DNA of 64,000 bases from Streptomyces hygroscopicus (GTDB lineage Bacteria > Actinomycetota > Actinomycetes > Streptomycetales > Streptomycetaceae), in assembly GCA_002021875.1 (NCBI GenBank), contig CP018627.1, forward strand, positions 10,044,001 through 10,108,000, read 5' to 3'. The notes under the pieces were generated by a model, which had not been told where the DNA came from, made no database searches, and worked only from the letters and a program-made list of their open reading frames with translations. Every line of letters begins with the position of its first letter. Position 1 is the first letter of the stretch. Below, in pieces: positions 8,672-17,449 of the stretch. The position numbers and the translations under genes are program-made.

Positions 8672-8702
8672 TGAGGGGGGTATAGGGGGGATCCTTAGGG
8701 GA
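8672..8702 (+). promoter_or_regulatory. AGGGG repeat array in the gdmG/gdmK divergent region
   Basis: Three G-runs, TGAGGGGGG, TATAGGGGGG and TTAGGGG, have their A residues at 8674, 8684 and 8697 (steps of 10 and 13 bp). They lie 90-115 bp before gdmK with the G-rich strand as the gdmK coding strand. The spacing resembles the arrays before gdmP and gdmA1. I infer an activator site serving gdmK and perhaps also divergent gdmG. Confidence 0.45.
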
Positions 8703-8789
8703 TTTGGGTGACCGCCCGGAGAATACCGTGAACGCGGAAGCGCGTGTCATGGTCGGCACGTTGTTCACAACGCGCTGCGGAGGCGATTG

Positions 8790-9656
8790 ATGAGCGGAGA
8801 TGCGGAAGCGCCGCGGCTCACGGTGCTGGGCGCAGGAACGATGGGACTGGGAATCACCTCTCTCGTCGTCGGGCACGGAATCCCGGTGACGGTCGTCGAG
8901 GTGGACGAGGCCAAGGCCGGCCGAACACGGGCCGCGGTCACCGAACGGCTCCGCATGGCGCAGCTCATGGGAGCCCTGCCGGCCGGTCGCCCGCAGGGCG
9001 AGCTGACGGTCACCGCGTCCCTGGCCGACGGCCGGAACGCCACCGCCGTGGTGGAGGCCGTCACCGAGGACACCCCCACCAAGGCCAAGGTGCTCGAAGC
9101 GGTCGCCGGGCTCACCGGAGCGCGGGTGCCGCTGATCTCGAACACCTCCTCCATCCCGATCGACGAACTGGCCGGTCATATCGCCGATCCGGCACGGCTG
9201 GTCGGCACCCACTTCATGAACCCGCCCTATCTGATCCCGACGGTGGAGGTGATCCGCGGCCCCCGTACCGGGGAAGCGGTGATGACCGCCGTGACGGATC
9301 TGCTGCGTGCGCTGGAGCGCAAGCCGGTCGTCGTCGGCGACGGGCCGGGGTTCGTCACCAGCCGGGTGCTGCACCCGATGATCAACGACGCGATCCGGGT
9401 GGTGCAGGAGGGCACGGCGACGGTGGAGGCCGTGGACGTACTCATGCGGGACTGCCTGGGCCACCGCACCGGGCCGCTGCGCACCGCGGACCTGATCGGC
9501 CTGGACAACCTCGCCGACTCGCTGCGCGTGCTGCAGCTACGTACCGGCGACGCCCGGTGCGCGCCGTGCGAACTGCTGCTGAAGAAGGTCCGCGACGGCC
9601 ACCTGGGCCGCAAGTCGGGCCGCGGGTTCTACGCATACGGGAAGGAACTGGCGTGA
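8790..9656 (+). CDS. gdmK: 3-hydroxyacyl-CoA dehydrogenase-like enzyme, methoxymalonyl-ACP pathway
   Basis: 288-aa NAD-dependent dehydrogenase of the 3-hydroxybutyryl-CoA dehydrogenase family (FkbK type). The dinucleotide-binding GAGTMG is at residues 14-19, followed by the VVEVDE acidic end of the fold. The family [14 protein letters not shown] and GFVTSRVL blocks and the C-terminal [11 protein letters not shown] are present. It oxidises the glyceryl-ACP intermediate toward the hydroxymalonyl state, together with GdmI. Start ATG 8790 has GGAGG 7 bp upstream; the overlapping TTG at 8787 is a worse choice. The stop overlaps the gdmJ GTG by 4 bp, indicating translational coupling. Confidence 0.92.
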   Translation: MSGDAEAPRLTVLGAGTMGLGITSLVVGHGIPVTVVEVDEAKAGRTRAAVTERLRMAQLMGALPAGRPQGELTVTASLADGRNATAVVEAVTEDTPTKAKVLEAVAGLTGARVPLISNTSSIPIDELAGHIADPARLVGTHFMNPPYLIPTVEVIRGPRTGEAVMTAVTDLLRALERKPVVVGDGPGFVTSRVLHPMINDAIRVVQEGTATVEAVDVLMRDCLGHRTGPLRTADLIGLDNLADSLRVLQLRTGDARCAPCELLLKKVRDGHLGRKSGRGFYAYGKELA

Positions 9657-9928
9657 CCATCTCATCCGAGCCGGGCAGCCACACCGCCGAGACGGTGGCG
9701 CAGGAGGTGCAGCAGTTCCTCGAACAGCGCACCAAGCAGACCTGGGACCCGGACACCGACCTGTTCGGCACCGGCGCCGTGTCCTCGATGTTCGCCATGG
9801 AGCTGGTCGTGCACCTGGAGTCGACCTTCGACGTGGTGATCACCGGCCCCGACCTGGCGCTGGACAACTTCCGCACGGTCAACGCGATGACCACGATGGT
9901 CCTGCGGCTGCGCGGGGCACAGCCGTGA
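9653..9928 (+). CDS. gdmJ: Discrete acyl carrier protein for methoxymalonyl
   Basis: 91-aa ACP of the FkbJ type that carries the glyceryl-derived extender while GdmH, K, I and G build it, then delivers it to the AT domains of modules 2 and 5. The phosphopantetheine site is in GTGAVSSMFAMEL, probably Ser45, where the family has SSM/SSL instead of the DSL of PKS ACPs. The GTG start overlaps the gdmK stop, and the gene's own stop overlaps the gdmI GTG by 4 bp, so three genes are coupled. Confidence 0.92.
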   Translation: MTISSEPGSHTAETVAQEVQQFLEQRTKQTWDPDTDLFGTGAVSSMFAMELVVHLESTFDVVITGPDLALDNFRTVNAMTTMVLRLRGAQP

Positions 9929-11037
9929 CCGACGCCGCCACCAGCCATACGGAGCTGGTCAGCGGGTTGATCGGGGACCGGGCGGACGCCTGGGACCTGG
10001 CCGGGGAGCTGCCCCGCGACCTCCTGGTCAAACTCGGCGCCTCCGGTGTGCTGTGCGCGCAGGTCGGCGCCGAGCACGGCGGCACCGGACTGGACAGCCA
10101 TGCCAACGGGGAGCTCACCGCGGCGGTCGGCGCCCGGTGCAGCTCGCTGCGCAGCGTGATGACGTCCCAGGGCATGGCGGCATGGACCGTACGGCGGCTG
10201 GGCGGTGCGGAGCAGTGGGGCACCTTTCTGCCCCGGCTGACCTCCGGTGACCTGGCGGCGGTCGGATTCAGCGAGCCCGGGGCGGGCAGCGACCTGGCGG
10301 CGATGGAGACCGAGATCGCCGACGACGGCACACACGTGGTCGTCACCGGGCGCAAGGTGTGGATCACCGCCGCCCACTACGCCGACCTGCTGGTGGTGTT
10401 CGGGAAGTACCGCGGCGGCGCCGCGGCCGTGGTCGTGCCCGCCCAGGCCCCCGGCGTCCGCATCACGCGGGTGCCGGACCCGCTGGGCTGCCGCGCCGCC
10501 GGCCACGCGGACATCACCCTGGACGCGGTCCGGGTACCCGCCGGCCACGTACTCGGTGGCACCGGACTGCCGCTGCCCCTGGCGACCACCGCGGCGCTCA
10601 CCTACGGGCGCATGTCCGTGGCGTGGGGGTGCGTCGGCATCCTGCGCGCCTGCCTGGACGCCGCCGCCACGCACACCGCCAGCCGGGAACAGTCCGGCCG
10701 CAAACTCGCCGAGCACCAGCTGGTGGCCCGGCACCTGGCCGAACTGTACGTCGCGGAGCGGCACGCCACCCGGGCCTGCGAACACGCCAGCGCCTCCTGG
10801 GACACCGGCTCGCCCGACATGGCGGTCGACGCGGTGCACGCCAAGTACGTCGCGTCCCGCGAGGCCGCCGAGGGCGCGGCACGCGCCGTACAGCTCCTGG
10901 CGTCGGCCGCGGCATCCGACGGCCATGTGGTGGCCCGGGCCTACCGCGACGCGAAGCTGATGGAAGTCATCGAGGGCACCAGCGAGATCTGCCAGCTCGT
11001 CCTCGCCCAGCACACGCGGAAGAAGGTGCAAGCATGA
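9925..11037 (+). CDS. gdmI: Acyl-CoA dehydrogenase-like flavoenzyme, methoxymalonyl-ACP pathway
   Basis: 370-aa acyl-CoA dehydrogenase homologue (FkbI type). Recognisable are the FAD/substrate motif GFSEPGAGSDLAA and the C-terminal EVIEGTSEICQL block. In this pathway it acts on the ACP-bound C3 unit, not on a fatty acyl-CoA, and helps convert the hydroxymethyl carbon to the carboxylate of hydroxymalonyl-ACP. Starts at GTG 9925 inside the gdmJ stop and overlaps the gdmH ATG by 4 bp at its end. Confidence 0.91.
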   Translation: MTDAATSHTELVSGLIGDRADAWDLAGELPRDLLVKLGASGVLCAQVGAEHGGTGLDSHANGELTAAVGARCSSLRSVMTSQGMAAWTVRRLGGAEQWGTFLPRLTSGDLAAVGFSEPGAGSDLAAMETEIADDGTHVVVTGRKVWITAAHYADLLVVFGKYRGGAAAVVVPAQAPGVRITRVPDPLGCRAAGHADITLDAVRVPAGHVLGGTGLPLPLATTAALTYGRMSVAWGCVGILRACLDAAATHTASREQSGRKLAEHQLVARHLAELYVAERHATRACEHASASWDTGSPDMAVDAVHAKYVASREAAEGAARAVQLLASAAASDGHVVARAYRDAKLMEVIEGTSEICQLVLAQHTRKKVQA

Positions 11038-12146
11038 CGGAGGGGAAGCCCGTGAGCGAGCCGCCGACGGCCGTCAAATGTCTCGTCTGGGACCTGGACA
11101 ACACACTGTGGCGCGGCACCCTGCTCGAAGACGGCGAGGTGCTGCCGTTCGAGTGGGTGCGCGATGTCATCACCACCCTCGACGAACGCGGCATTCTCCA
11201 GTCGATCGCCAGCAAGAACGACCACGACCACGCCTGGGAGCGCCTGGAAGCGCTGGGCCTGGCCGAGTACTTCGTACTGCCGCACATCGGCTGGGGCCCC
11301 AAGTCCGCATCGCTGCGCGCCATCGCCGATCGGCTGAACTTCGCCGACCGCGCCATGGCGTTCGTCGACGACCAGCCCGCCGAACGGGCCGAGGTCACCT
11401 ACCGGCTCCCCGAAGTGCGCTGCTACGCGGCCGAGGACCTGGCCGGGCTCACCCGGCTGCCCGAGTTCAGCCCCGCCGTGGTCACCGTGGACTCGCGGCA
11501 GCGCCGGAACATGTACCAGTCCGGGTTCCGCCGTGACGCCGAGCGGGCCGAGTTCAGCGGCCCCGACGAGGACTTTCTGCGCACCCTGGACATACGCATG
11601 GGCATCTCCCGCGCCACGGAGCGGGAGCTGTCCCGGGTCGAGGAACTGACCCTGCGCACCAGCCAGATGAACGCCACCGGTGTGCATTACCCCGACTCCG
11701 CACTGCGCGGACTGCTCACCGACCCCGCACACGAGGTGCTGGTCATCACGATGGCCGACCGGTTCGGTCCGCACGGGGCCGTCGGCATCGTGCTGCTGGA
11801 ACGGCACCCCGCGGTGTGGCATCTGAAACTGCTGGCCACCTCGTGCCGCGTGGTCTCCTACGGCGCCGGGTCCACCCTGCTGAGCTGGCTGGCCGATCAG
11901 GCGGCGCAGGCCGGGGTGCACCTGGCCGCCGACTTCCGGCGCACCGATCGCAACCGGATGATGGAGGTCGCCTACCGCTTCGCCGGGTTCGCCGACACCA
12001 CCTGCGCCTGCACCGTCGCCCTCGCGGTCCCCGACGAGGAGGGGGTCGAACGCCTCCACCTCACCCCCGCGTGCCAGCCGGCTCCGACGACGCTGCGGCT
12101 GACGGCGCCTGAGCTCGCCGACGCGGCGCTGCCGCGCTCCCGGTGA
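11034..12146 (+). CDS. gdmH: FkbH-like HAD-fold glyceryl transferase/phosphatase
   Basis: 370-aa FkbH-type enzyme. It recruits the three-carbon unit from 1,3-bisphosphoglycerate, dephosphorylates it and loads it on the ACP (GdmJ), the first step of methoxymalonyl-ACP synthesis. The HAD motif DLDNTLW has nucleophile-type aspartates at residues 20 and 22, and the second half is acetyltransferase-like ([17 protein letters not shown]). The frame extends upstream to 10359 but this overlaps gdmI and is not protein-like. ATG 11034 overlaps the gdmI stop and is clearly right. Confidence 0.93.
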   Translation: MTEGKPVSEPPTAVKCLVWDLDNTLWRGTLLEDGEVLPFEWVRDVITTLDERGILQSIASKNDHDHAWERLEALGLAEYFVLPHIGWGPKSASLRAIADRLNFADRAMAFVDDQPAERAEVTYRLPEVRCYAAEDLAGLTRLPEFSPAVVTVDSRQRRNMYQSGFRRDAERAEFSGPDEDFLRTLDIRMGISRATERELSRVEELTLRTSQMNATGVHYPDSALRGLLTDPAHEVLVITMADRFGPHGAVGIVLLERHPAVWHLKLLATSCRVVSYGAGSTLLSWLADQAAQAGVHLAADFRRTDRNRMMEVAYRFAGFADTTCACTVALAVPDEEGVERLHLTPACQPAPTTLRLTAPELADAALPRSR

Positions 12147-12207
12147 CCGGCGGGCGTCTTCCGCCCCGCATCCTCGCGTTCGCCTCCGACTGGTTTGGGT
12201 GATCACT

Positions 12208-14256
12208 GTGCTTGTGCTCGGGCTCAACGGCAACTTCTCCGCCGCGGACACCGATGTGGTGCCGCAGCTCGGAGAGGTGTTCTTTCATGACTCGGCGGCT
12301 TCCTTGATCCGCGACGGCGAACTCGTGGCCGCCGTGGAGGAGGAGCGGCTCAACCGGATCAAGAAGACAACCAAATTTCCCCTCAACGCGGTCCGTGAGT
12401 GCCTGGCCCTGGCCGGTGCGCGGCCCGAGGACGTCGACGCGGTGGGCTACTACTTTCCCGAGAACCACATCGACACCGTCCTCAACCACCTCTACACCGA
12501 ATATCCGAGGGCGCCCCTGCGCTACTCCCGGGAGCTGATCCGGCAGCGGCTGAAGGAGGGCCTGGGCTGGGACCTGCCGGACGAGAAGCTGGTGTACGTG
12601 CCGCACCACGAGGCGCACGCGTACTCCTCGTATCTGCACTCCGGCATGGACTCCGCACTGGTCCTGGTGCTGGACGGCCGTGGCGAACTGCACTCCGGCA
12701 CCGTCTACCGCGCCGAGGGCACGCGGCTGGAGAAGCTGGCCGACTACCCGGTGCCCAAGTCGCTCGGCGGGCTCTACCTGAACGCCACCTATCTGCTCGG
12801 CTACGGCTTCGGCGACGAGTACAAGGTGATGGGTCTGGCCCCCTGGGGCAACCCGGAGACCTACCGCGACACCTTCGCCAAGCTCTACACCCTCCAGGAC
12901 AACGGCGAGTACGAGCTGCACGGCAACATCATGGTGCCGAACCTGGTCAGCCCGCTGTTCTACGCCGAGGGCTTCCGGCCGCGCCGCAAGGGCGAGCCGT
13001 TCACCCAAGCGCACCGCGACTTCGCCGCCGCGCTCCAGGAGACGGTCGAGAAGATCGTGCTGCACATCCTCGAATACTGGGCGAAGACCAGCGGCCACTC
13101 CCGCCTGTGCTTCGGCGGTGGCGTCGCCCACAACTCCAGCCTCAACGGGCTGATCCTCAAGTCCGGACTCTTCGACGAGGTGTTCGTGCACCCCGCCTCG
13201 CACGACGCGGGCGCGGGCGAGGGCGCCGCCTACGCCGCGGCGGCGAGCCTTGGCACGCTGGAGCGCCCGGGGAAGCGGCTGCTCAGCGCGAGCCTCGGCC
13301 CGGCACTGGGCGGCCGGGAGCAGATCAGGGCACGGTTGGCCGACTGGGCGCCGCTGATCGATGTGGAGTTCCCGGACGACGCCGTGGAGACCGCGGCCGG
13401 ACTCCTCGCCGAGGGACAGGTGCTCGGCTGGGCGTACGGCCGCTCCGAGTTCGGCCCCCGCGCCCTGGGCCACCGCAGCATCGTCGCGGACGCACGCCCC
13501 GAGGAGAACCGGACCCGCATCAACGCGATGGTGAAGAAGCGCGAGGGCTTCCGGCCGTTCGCCCCGGTGGTCACCGCCGAAGCCGCCCGCGACTACTTCG
13601 ACCTCTCCGGCGCGGATGGCAACCACGAGTTCATGTCCTTCGTGGTGCCGGTGCTGCCGGAGCGGCGTACGGAACTCGGCGCGGTCACCCACGTGGACGG
13701 CACCGCCCGGGTACAGGTCGTCTCCGCCGAGTCCGGCGAGCGGTTCCACCGCCTGGTGCGGCGATTCGGCGAACTGACCGGCACCCCCGTGCTCCTCAAC
13801 ACCTCCTTCAACAACAACGCCGAACCCATCGTGCAGAGCCTCGACGACGTGGTCACCAGCTTCCTGACCACCGACCTGGACGTTCTGGTGGTGGAGGACT
13901 GCCTGGTACGCGGCAAAGCCTCGCCCGACCTGGGCGTTCTGGTGCCGCGGTTCCGCCCGGTGACCCGGCTGGTCGAGCGCAGGACGGCCGGTCCGGACGC
14001 CTCGGCGGGAGCCAAGACCCACGAGATCCACCTCGACTACGACGGCGGCCCGTCCGCGAAGGTGTCGCCCGAGCTGTACGAACTGCTCGGCGCGGTCGAC
14101 GGCACCACCACCCTCGGGGATCTGGCCAAGACCGTGGGCGGGCTGTCGGACGCACTGGCCACCGAGGTGTTCGCCCTGTGGGAGCAGCGGTTCCTCACCC
14201 TGGCCCCGGCCGGGGACATAGGGCCGTTGGCCGACGACGGTACGCGGGGGCACTGA
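12208..14256 (+). CDS. gdmN: O-carbamoyltransferase (NodU/CmcH/TobZ family)
   Basis: 682-aa ATP- and carbamoyl-phosphate-dependent carbamoyltransferase; in geldanamycin it modifies the 7-hydroxyl. The Kae1-like N-terminal domain shows HHEAH (His133/134 and His137), the DGRG loop and the FGGGVAHNS nucleotide-binding motif. The YrdC-like part contains [13 protein letters not shown] and [12 protein letters not shown] chose GTG 12208 because it gives the family start M-LVLGLNG and is preceded by GGGTGATC; GTG 12199 would add three residues. The last 100 or so residues (after [13 protein letters not shown]) form an extension with a PqqD-like look that simple family members lack. It follows gdmH after 61 bp in the same direction, probably cotranscribed. 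Confidence 0.95.
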
Positions 14257-14260
14257 CCCG

Positions 14261-14557
14261 ATGGCGGCGGACCCGATCACCGAAGCGCACCGGGATATCA
14301 CCCGGCTGCTGACGAAACTGGGCCGATCCTCCGGCACACGCCCGGACGCCCTCGTGGAGGCGTGCGTCGCCTGCCTGGAGGCCGCCCAGTGCACCTCGGC
14401 CGCCGTCACCGGCCAGATACACCCTGACACCGGCGCGCAGGAAGCGTTGCACGCGGTCAACGCGGCGGCCCTGGCCATCAGATACGCCCTGGTCAAGGCG
14501 GGCGACGAACGCCGCCGCGCGGCGGGGACGGGGGAGAGCGTCACTTCGGACACCTAA
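14261..14557 (+). CDS. Small hypothetical protein downstream of gdmN
   Basis: 98-aa protein that I do not recognise. It starts 4 bp after the gdmN stop, so it is very likely translated in the same operon. The composition is that of a soluble helical protein: several amphipathic stretches (DITRLLTKLG, ALVEACVACLEAAQ, NAAALAIRYALVKAGDERRR), two cysteines, no signal peptide, no membrane segment and a polar tail. Codon use fits Streptomyces coding sequence. A carrier, chaperone-like or partner role for GdmN is conceivable only from position. Confidence 0.6.
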   Translation: MAADPITEAHRDITRLLTKLGRSSGTRPDALVEACVACLEAAQCTSAAVTGQIHPDTGAQEALHAVNAAALAIRYALVKAGDERRRAAGTGESVTSDT

Positions 14558-14599
14558 TCGCTCCGGTGGATATGACCTGACCTGCCGTCGATCTTCCGC

Positions 14600-14892
14600 G
14601 GCGCCGTCGTGGCTGGTCGCGCCCACCCGGCGGAGCCGCACATCGACACAGCCCCGCGCCCCTTGCTGGCGCCTCACCCGAGGTGCCATCAGACCCCGCC
14701 CCCGGCCGCGAAGCCGGATGCGGGGTCTTCGCACGCCACCGCGTGTGCTTCTGGTGCGCCGAGCTGCCGCGAAACGCCGAGCGACCCGGCGATGTCGCCC
14801 CAGGACCAGCCGAGTTCACGCGCCCGGTCGACCTGAAGCGCCTCCATCTCGTCGACGAGCCTCCGCAGCGCTCGTACGGCGGCCGGCGCCAT
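14600..14892 (-). pseudogene. Frameshifted remnant of a small helix-turn-helix protein gene
   Basis: Reading from ATG 14892 on the minus strand gives a clear amphipathic helix plus HTH (LRRLVDEMEALQVDRAREL, then GWSWGDIAGSLGVSRQ), typical of a small Streptomyces DNA-binding family. After SRQ the frame turns into low-grade sequence. Shifting by one base at about 14760-14766 restores the expected continuation (SAHQKHTRWRAK). This looks like a one-base insertion in a formerly intact gene, whose restored frame would run to about 14541. A sequencing error or a still functional short peptide are alternatives. It bears no obvious relation to ansamycin synthesis. Confidence 0.45.
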
Positions 14893-14973
14893 CAGCCCGG
14901 AGGCCGTGCGCCGCATGCCGGAAGCCGCGCGGGGCTCCTTGAGGCTTCGACGGCCGCAGGGCCGTGAAAGCAA

Positions 14974-15012
14974 CTGGTCCCTTCCCTCAGGGAACTTGGG
15001 GGAAGGGACCAG
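14974..15012. terminator. Terminator at the end of the PKS operon
   Basis: A 13-bp perfect inverted repeat (CTGGTCCCTTCCC at 14974-14986 with GGGAAGGGACCAG at 15000-15012), extended by a G-U and two further pairs. It begins 21 bp beyond the gdmM stop on the minus strand. It is well placed to terminate the 45-kb gdmA1-gdmM transcript and can also act on the convergent strand. Confidence 0.82.
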
Positions 15013-15033
15013 CCATGCCCAGGCAGGGGAGCC

Positions 15034-16671
15034 TTACGAAGGAGTGGGTGACGGGCTCAGCTGGGTGGCCAAGTCGTCTACGAGAGAGAGGAGTTCGCCC
15101 TCGTCCTCCGCGATGCCGAACAGGTAGAAGTCCGGGCGTACCAGTACCGCCAGCGCGTCCATCTCCGACAGATAGGACAGGTACCGGTCCTCCACGTCCA
15201 GCGCGTCCCGTGGCCCCAGGGCGGCCGGGGGCGTGTCCGCGGGGACCATGCGCACCAGTCGGGTGCCGATGCTGTCGAGGAATGTCAGCCGCCGCGCGTC
15301 CAGCGCGGGGAACACGTCCTCGGCGTAGAGGAGGACGAAACCGGTGCCCACCACGTCGTCGAACAGGCCGGTGGTTCCCGCGCGGCACACTCGCCACTGG
15401 GGGCCCGCCTGGCCGGCGTACGGTGCCGGGCGGCCCTGACCGTCCTGCCGTAGCAGCCCGTCCACGAGCGGCCTCACCACGGAACGGCGGGCGGCACTCG
15501 GGCCGATGTTGCGTTTGCGCGCGGCCAGCATCGCCGCGTCACGGTCCGCCGCCGCGGCCGGGTCCGCCATGCACACCACCCGGCCCAGGCCCACCGACAT
15601 CTCCACCGCGTGCCGCACGTGTGCCCGCCGCTCGGTGGTGTAGGTGTCCAGCAGCGTCGGCGCCGCGTGTCCGCCCAGGACCAGGTCCAGTTTCCAGGCC
15701 AGATTGGCCGCGTCACGGAATCCGGAGCACATGCCCTGCCCCGCGAACGGCGGCATGAGGTGTGCCGAGTCCCCGGCCAGCACCATCCGTCCGGTCCGCC
15801 AGCGCTCCGCCCAGCGGGCCTGGAAGGTGTAGACCGCGTGCCGGTCCAGAACGCCGTTCTCGGGCGTCACATCGAACAGCCGCAGCAGCTCCCAGGCGCT
15901 CTCCACGGTGCCGAAGTGTTCGGGGTCGTCCGCGGGCACCCGCATGAACTCGTACCGCCGGTGGCCAGGACCCGCGGACACCGCCGTCCGGGGGCGCGCC
16001 GGATCGCAGATCTCCAGGTTGTTCGGCCGGAACTCGCGGTGCTCGTGCAACCGCACATCGCAGATCAGCCAGTCGTACGAGAAGTCGAGGTCCGTCATGG
16101 TGGTGCCGACGCCCGTCCTTACCAGGCTGTTCGCGCCGTCGCAGCCGACCACCCACAGCGCGGTGAGGTCCGTCTTCTCCCCGTCCGGGCCGACCACGGT
16201 CAAGGTCACATGGTCGCCGTCGTCCGCGAGTCCCACCGCCTCGTATCCGCGCAGGATCCGCAGCGGCGGCAGCGTCTCCCCGTGCTCGATCAGCGCGGAC
16301 TCCAGGGCGGGCTGATACGCCGACAAAGCCTCCGGCCAGGTGCAGTGCCCCCGGTCGGCCACCTCGTGGTCGATCAGCGTCTCGCCCTTCGTGTTCTGCC
16401 AGGCGTGGTCCCGCGCGGGTTCGGTGAACTTGTCGAGCGAGTCGCCGATCCCGGCCGAGGCCAGAAGGCGCGCGGCCTCACTGTCGAACCCGACCGCCCG
16501 GGGGTGCCGGTACGGCTCCGGCCAGCGCTCCACGACCGTCACGCGCCGCCCGCGCTGGGCCAGTAGCACCGACAGTAGCTGGCCCACCGGTCCGTAGCCG
16601 ACGATCAGCACCTCGGCCTCGAGGCTGTCCGTTTCCCGCGCGGTGTCCACTGCCGCCTCCTTCCCGGTCAT
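15034..16671 (-). CDS. gdmM: FAD-dependent aromatic monooxygenase acting on the ansamycin ring
   Basis: 545-aa flavin monooxygenase of the phenol/MhpA hydroxylase class, like Orf19 of the rifamycin cluster. FAD-binding motifs: GYGPVG at residues 25-30, the VVGCDGANSLVR loop, and LAGDSAHLMPPFAGQGM near residue 300, followed by RDAANLAWKL. The C-terminus (LVRPDFYLFG) is the thioredoxin-like tail of the family. Its ATG overlaps the gdmF stop by 4 bp, so it is coupled to the amide synthase and is the last gene of the PKS operon. In geldanamycin producers loss of this enzyme leaves the benzenoid ring unoxidised, which makes it the first post-PKS oxygenase. The exact carbon oxidised cannot be read from sequence. 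Confidence 0.93.
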   Translation of the reverse strand: MTGKEAAVDTARETDSLEAEVLIVGYGPVGQLLSVLLAQRGRRVTVVERWPEPYRHPRAVGFDSEAARLLASAGIGDSLDKFTEPARDHAWQNTKGETLIDHEVADRGHCTWPEALSAYQPALESALIEHGETLPPLRILRGYEAVGLADDGDHVTLTVVGPDGEKTDLTALWVVGCDGANSLVRTGVGTTMTDLDFSYDWLICDVRLHEHREFRPNNLEICDPARPRTAVSAGPGHRRYEFMRVPADDPEHFGTVESAWELLRLFDVTPENGVLDRHAVYTFQARWAERWRTGRMVLAGDSAHLMPPFAGQGMCSGFRDAANLAWKLDLVLGGHAAPTLLDTYTTERRAHVRHAVEMSVGLGRVVCMADPAAAADRDAAMLAARKRNIGPSAARRSVVRPLVDGLLRQDGQGRPAPYAGQAGPQWRVCRAGTTGLFDDVVGTGFVLLYAEDVFPALDARRLTFLDSIGTRLVRMVPADTPPAALGPRDALDVEDRYLSYLSEMDALAVLVRPDFYLFGIAEDEGELLSLVDDLATQLSPSPTPS

Positions 16672-17441
16672 GCGCCCGCCAGGATCAGGTCGACCACGTC
16701 TTGGAATTCGTCCGCCTTCACCAGCACCTTGGTGCGCTCCACCCCGTCCTCGACGGTGAAGTAGCGCCTGCCGATCAGCACGATCTTCCCGTTGTCCGTG
16801 GCCCGGCTGCGGAAGGTGGTCCCGGCGAGCACCGAGTCCTGTGCGTAGTCGTCCAGGCTGTCCAGCCGCACCGCGTCCCAGCCGGACGGATCGGCCAGCT
16901 CCGGCCGGAACCGGTACACCGGCTGCCAGTCGCTCCCCTTGGGCCGCCGTTCCACCACCCGGTAGCCGTCGTGTTCGGTCACGCGGTACGAGCAGCCGTA
17001 CTGGTGCTGCTCTTCTTCGGACAGGTACAACGGCTCCGAATAGGACGGCCCGGGGAAGCCCACGTCCACGAGGTGGGTCCGGCCATCGAGGTGGACCAGG
17101 TCGAAGGTGTGCTCCCGCTCCGGGCCGAAGGTCCCGTTCGCCTGCCGCACCGCCGCCGCCACCATGCGCACGTCGTAGCCGAGCTCCGCCAGCAGCGTGT
17201 GGAACAACCGGTTGAGCTCGTAGCACACTCCGCCATGGCCCTCGGTCACCACATGCCCGAACACCAGGTCCAGCGGGACGTTCGTCAGATGCCGCGAGGC
17301 CGGGAGCCGGTCGGGGGCTGTGGAGTTGTCGTACGGGACCGCCATGAGATGCCGTTTGTGCAGATGACGGAGGGTGTCGAGGGTCGGTGGGGGCGTCCCC
17401 TCCACCCCGATGCGCCGCAGATACTTCGCCACGTCGAACAT
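16668..17441 (-). CDS. gdmF: Amide synthase (arylamine N-acetyltransferase fold) releasing the macrolactam
   Basis: 257-aa RifF/NAT-family enzyme. It takes the finished chain from the last ACP of GdmA3 and closes the macrolactam with the amino group of the AHBA starter, replacing the missing thioesterase. The catalytic triad lines up with RifF: Cys73 in GHGGVCYELN, His111 in REHTF and Asp126 in LVDVGFP. The start at CAT 17439-17441 (MFDVAKYL) lies 8 bp after the gdmA3 stop. The upstream extension of the frame overlaps gdmA3 antisense and is not protein-like. Confidence 0.96.
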   Translation of the reverse strand: MFDVAKYLRRIGVEGTPPPTLDTLRHLHKRHLMAVPYDNSTAPDRLPASRHLTNVPLDLVFGHVVTEGHGGVCYELNRLFHTLLAELGYDVRMVAAAVRQANGTFGPEREHTFDLVHLDGRTHLVDVGFPGPSYSEPLYLSEEEQHQYGCSYRVTEHDGYRVVERRPKGSDWQPVYRFRPELADPSGWDAVRLDSLDDYAQDSVLAGTTFRSRATDNGKIVLIGRRYFTVEDGVERTKVLVKADEFQDVVDLILAGA

Positions 17442-17449
17442 GCTTTGTC

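Larger units (their letters stand above)
14558..15033. other. 476-bp convergent intergenic region
   Basis: Between the small ORF after gdmN (plus strand) and gdmM (minus strand). It holds a frameshifted remnant of an HTH gene and, next to gdmM, a strong terminator hairpin. Otherwise I see no gene, and no mobile-element ends. Confidence 0.6.

Noticed and set aside
10359..11033. N-terminal extension of the gdmH frame
   Set aside because: It overlaps gdmI and translates to Arg/Pro-rich sequence; the ATG at 11034 overlaps the gdmI stop and gives the FkbH family start.
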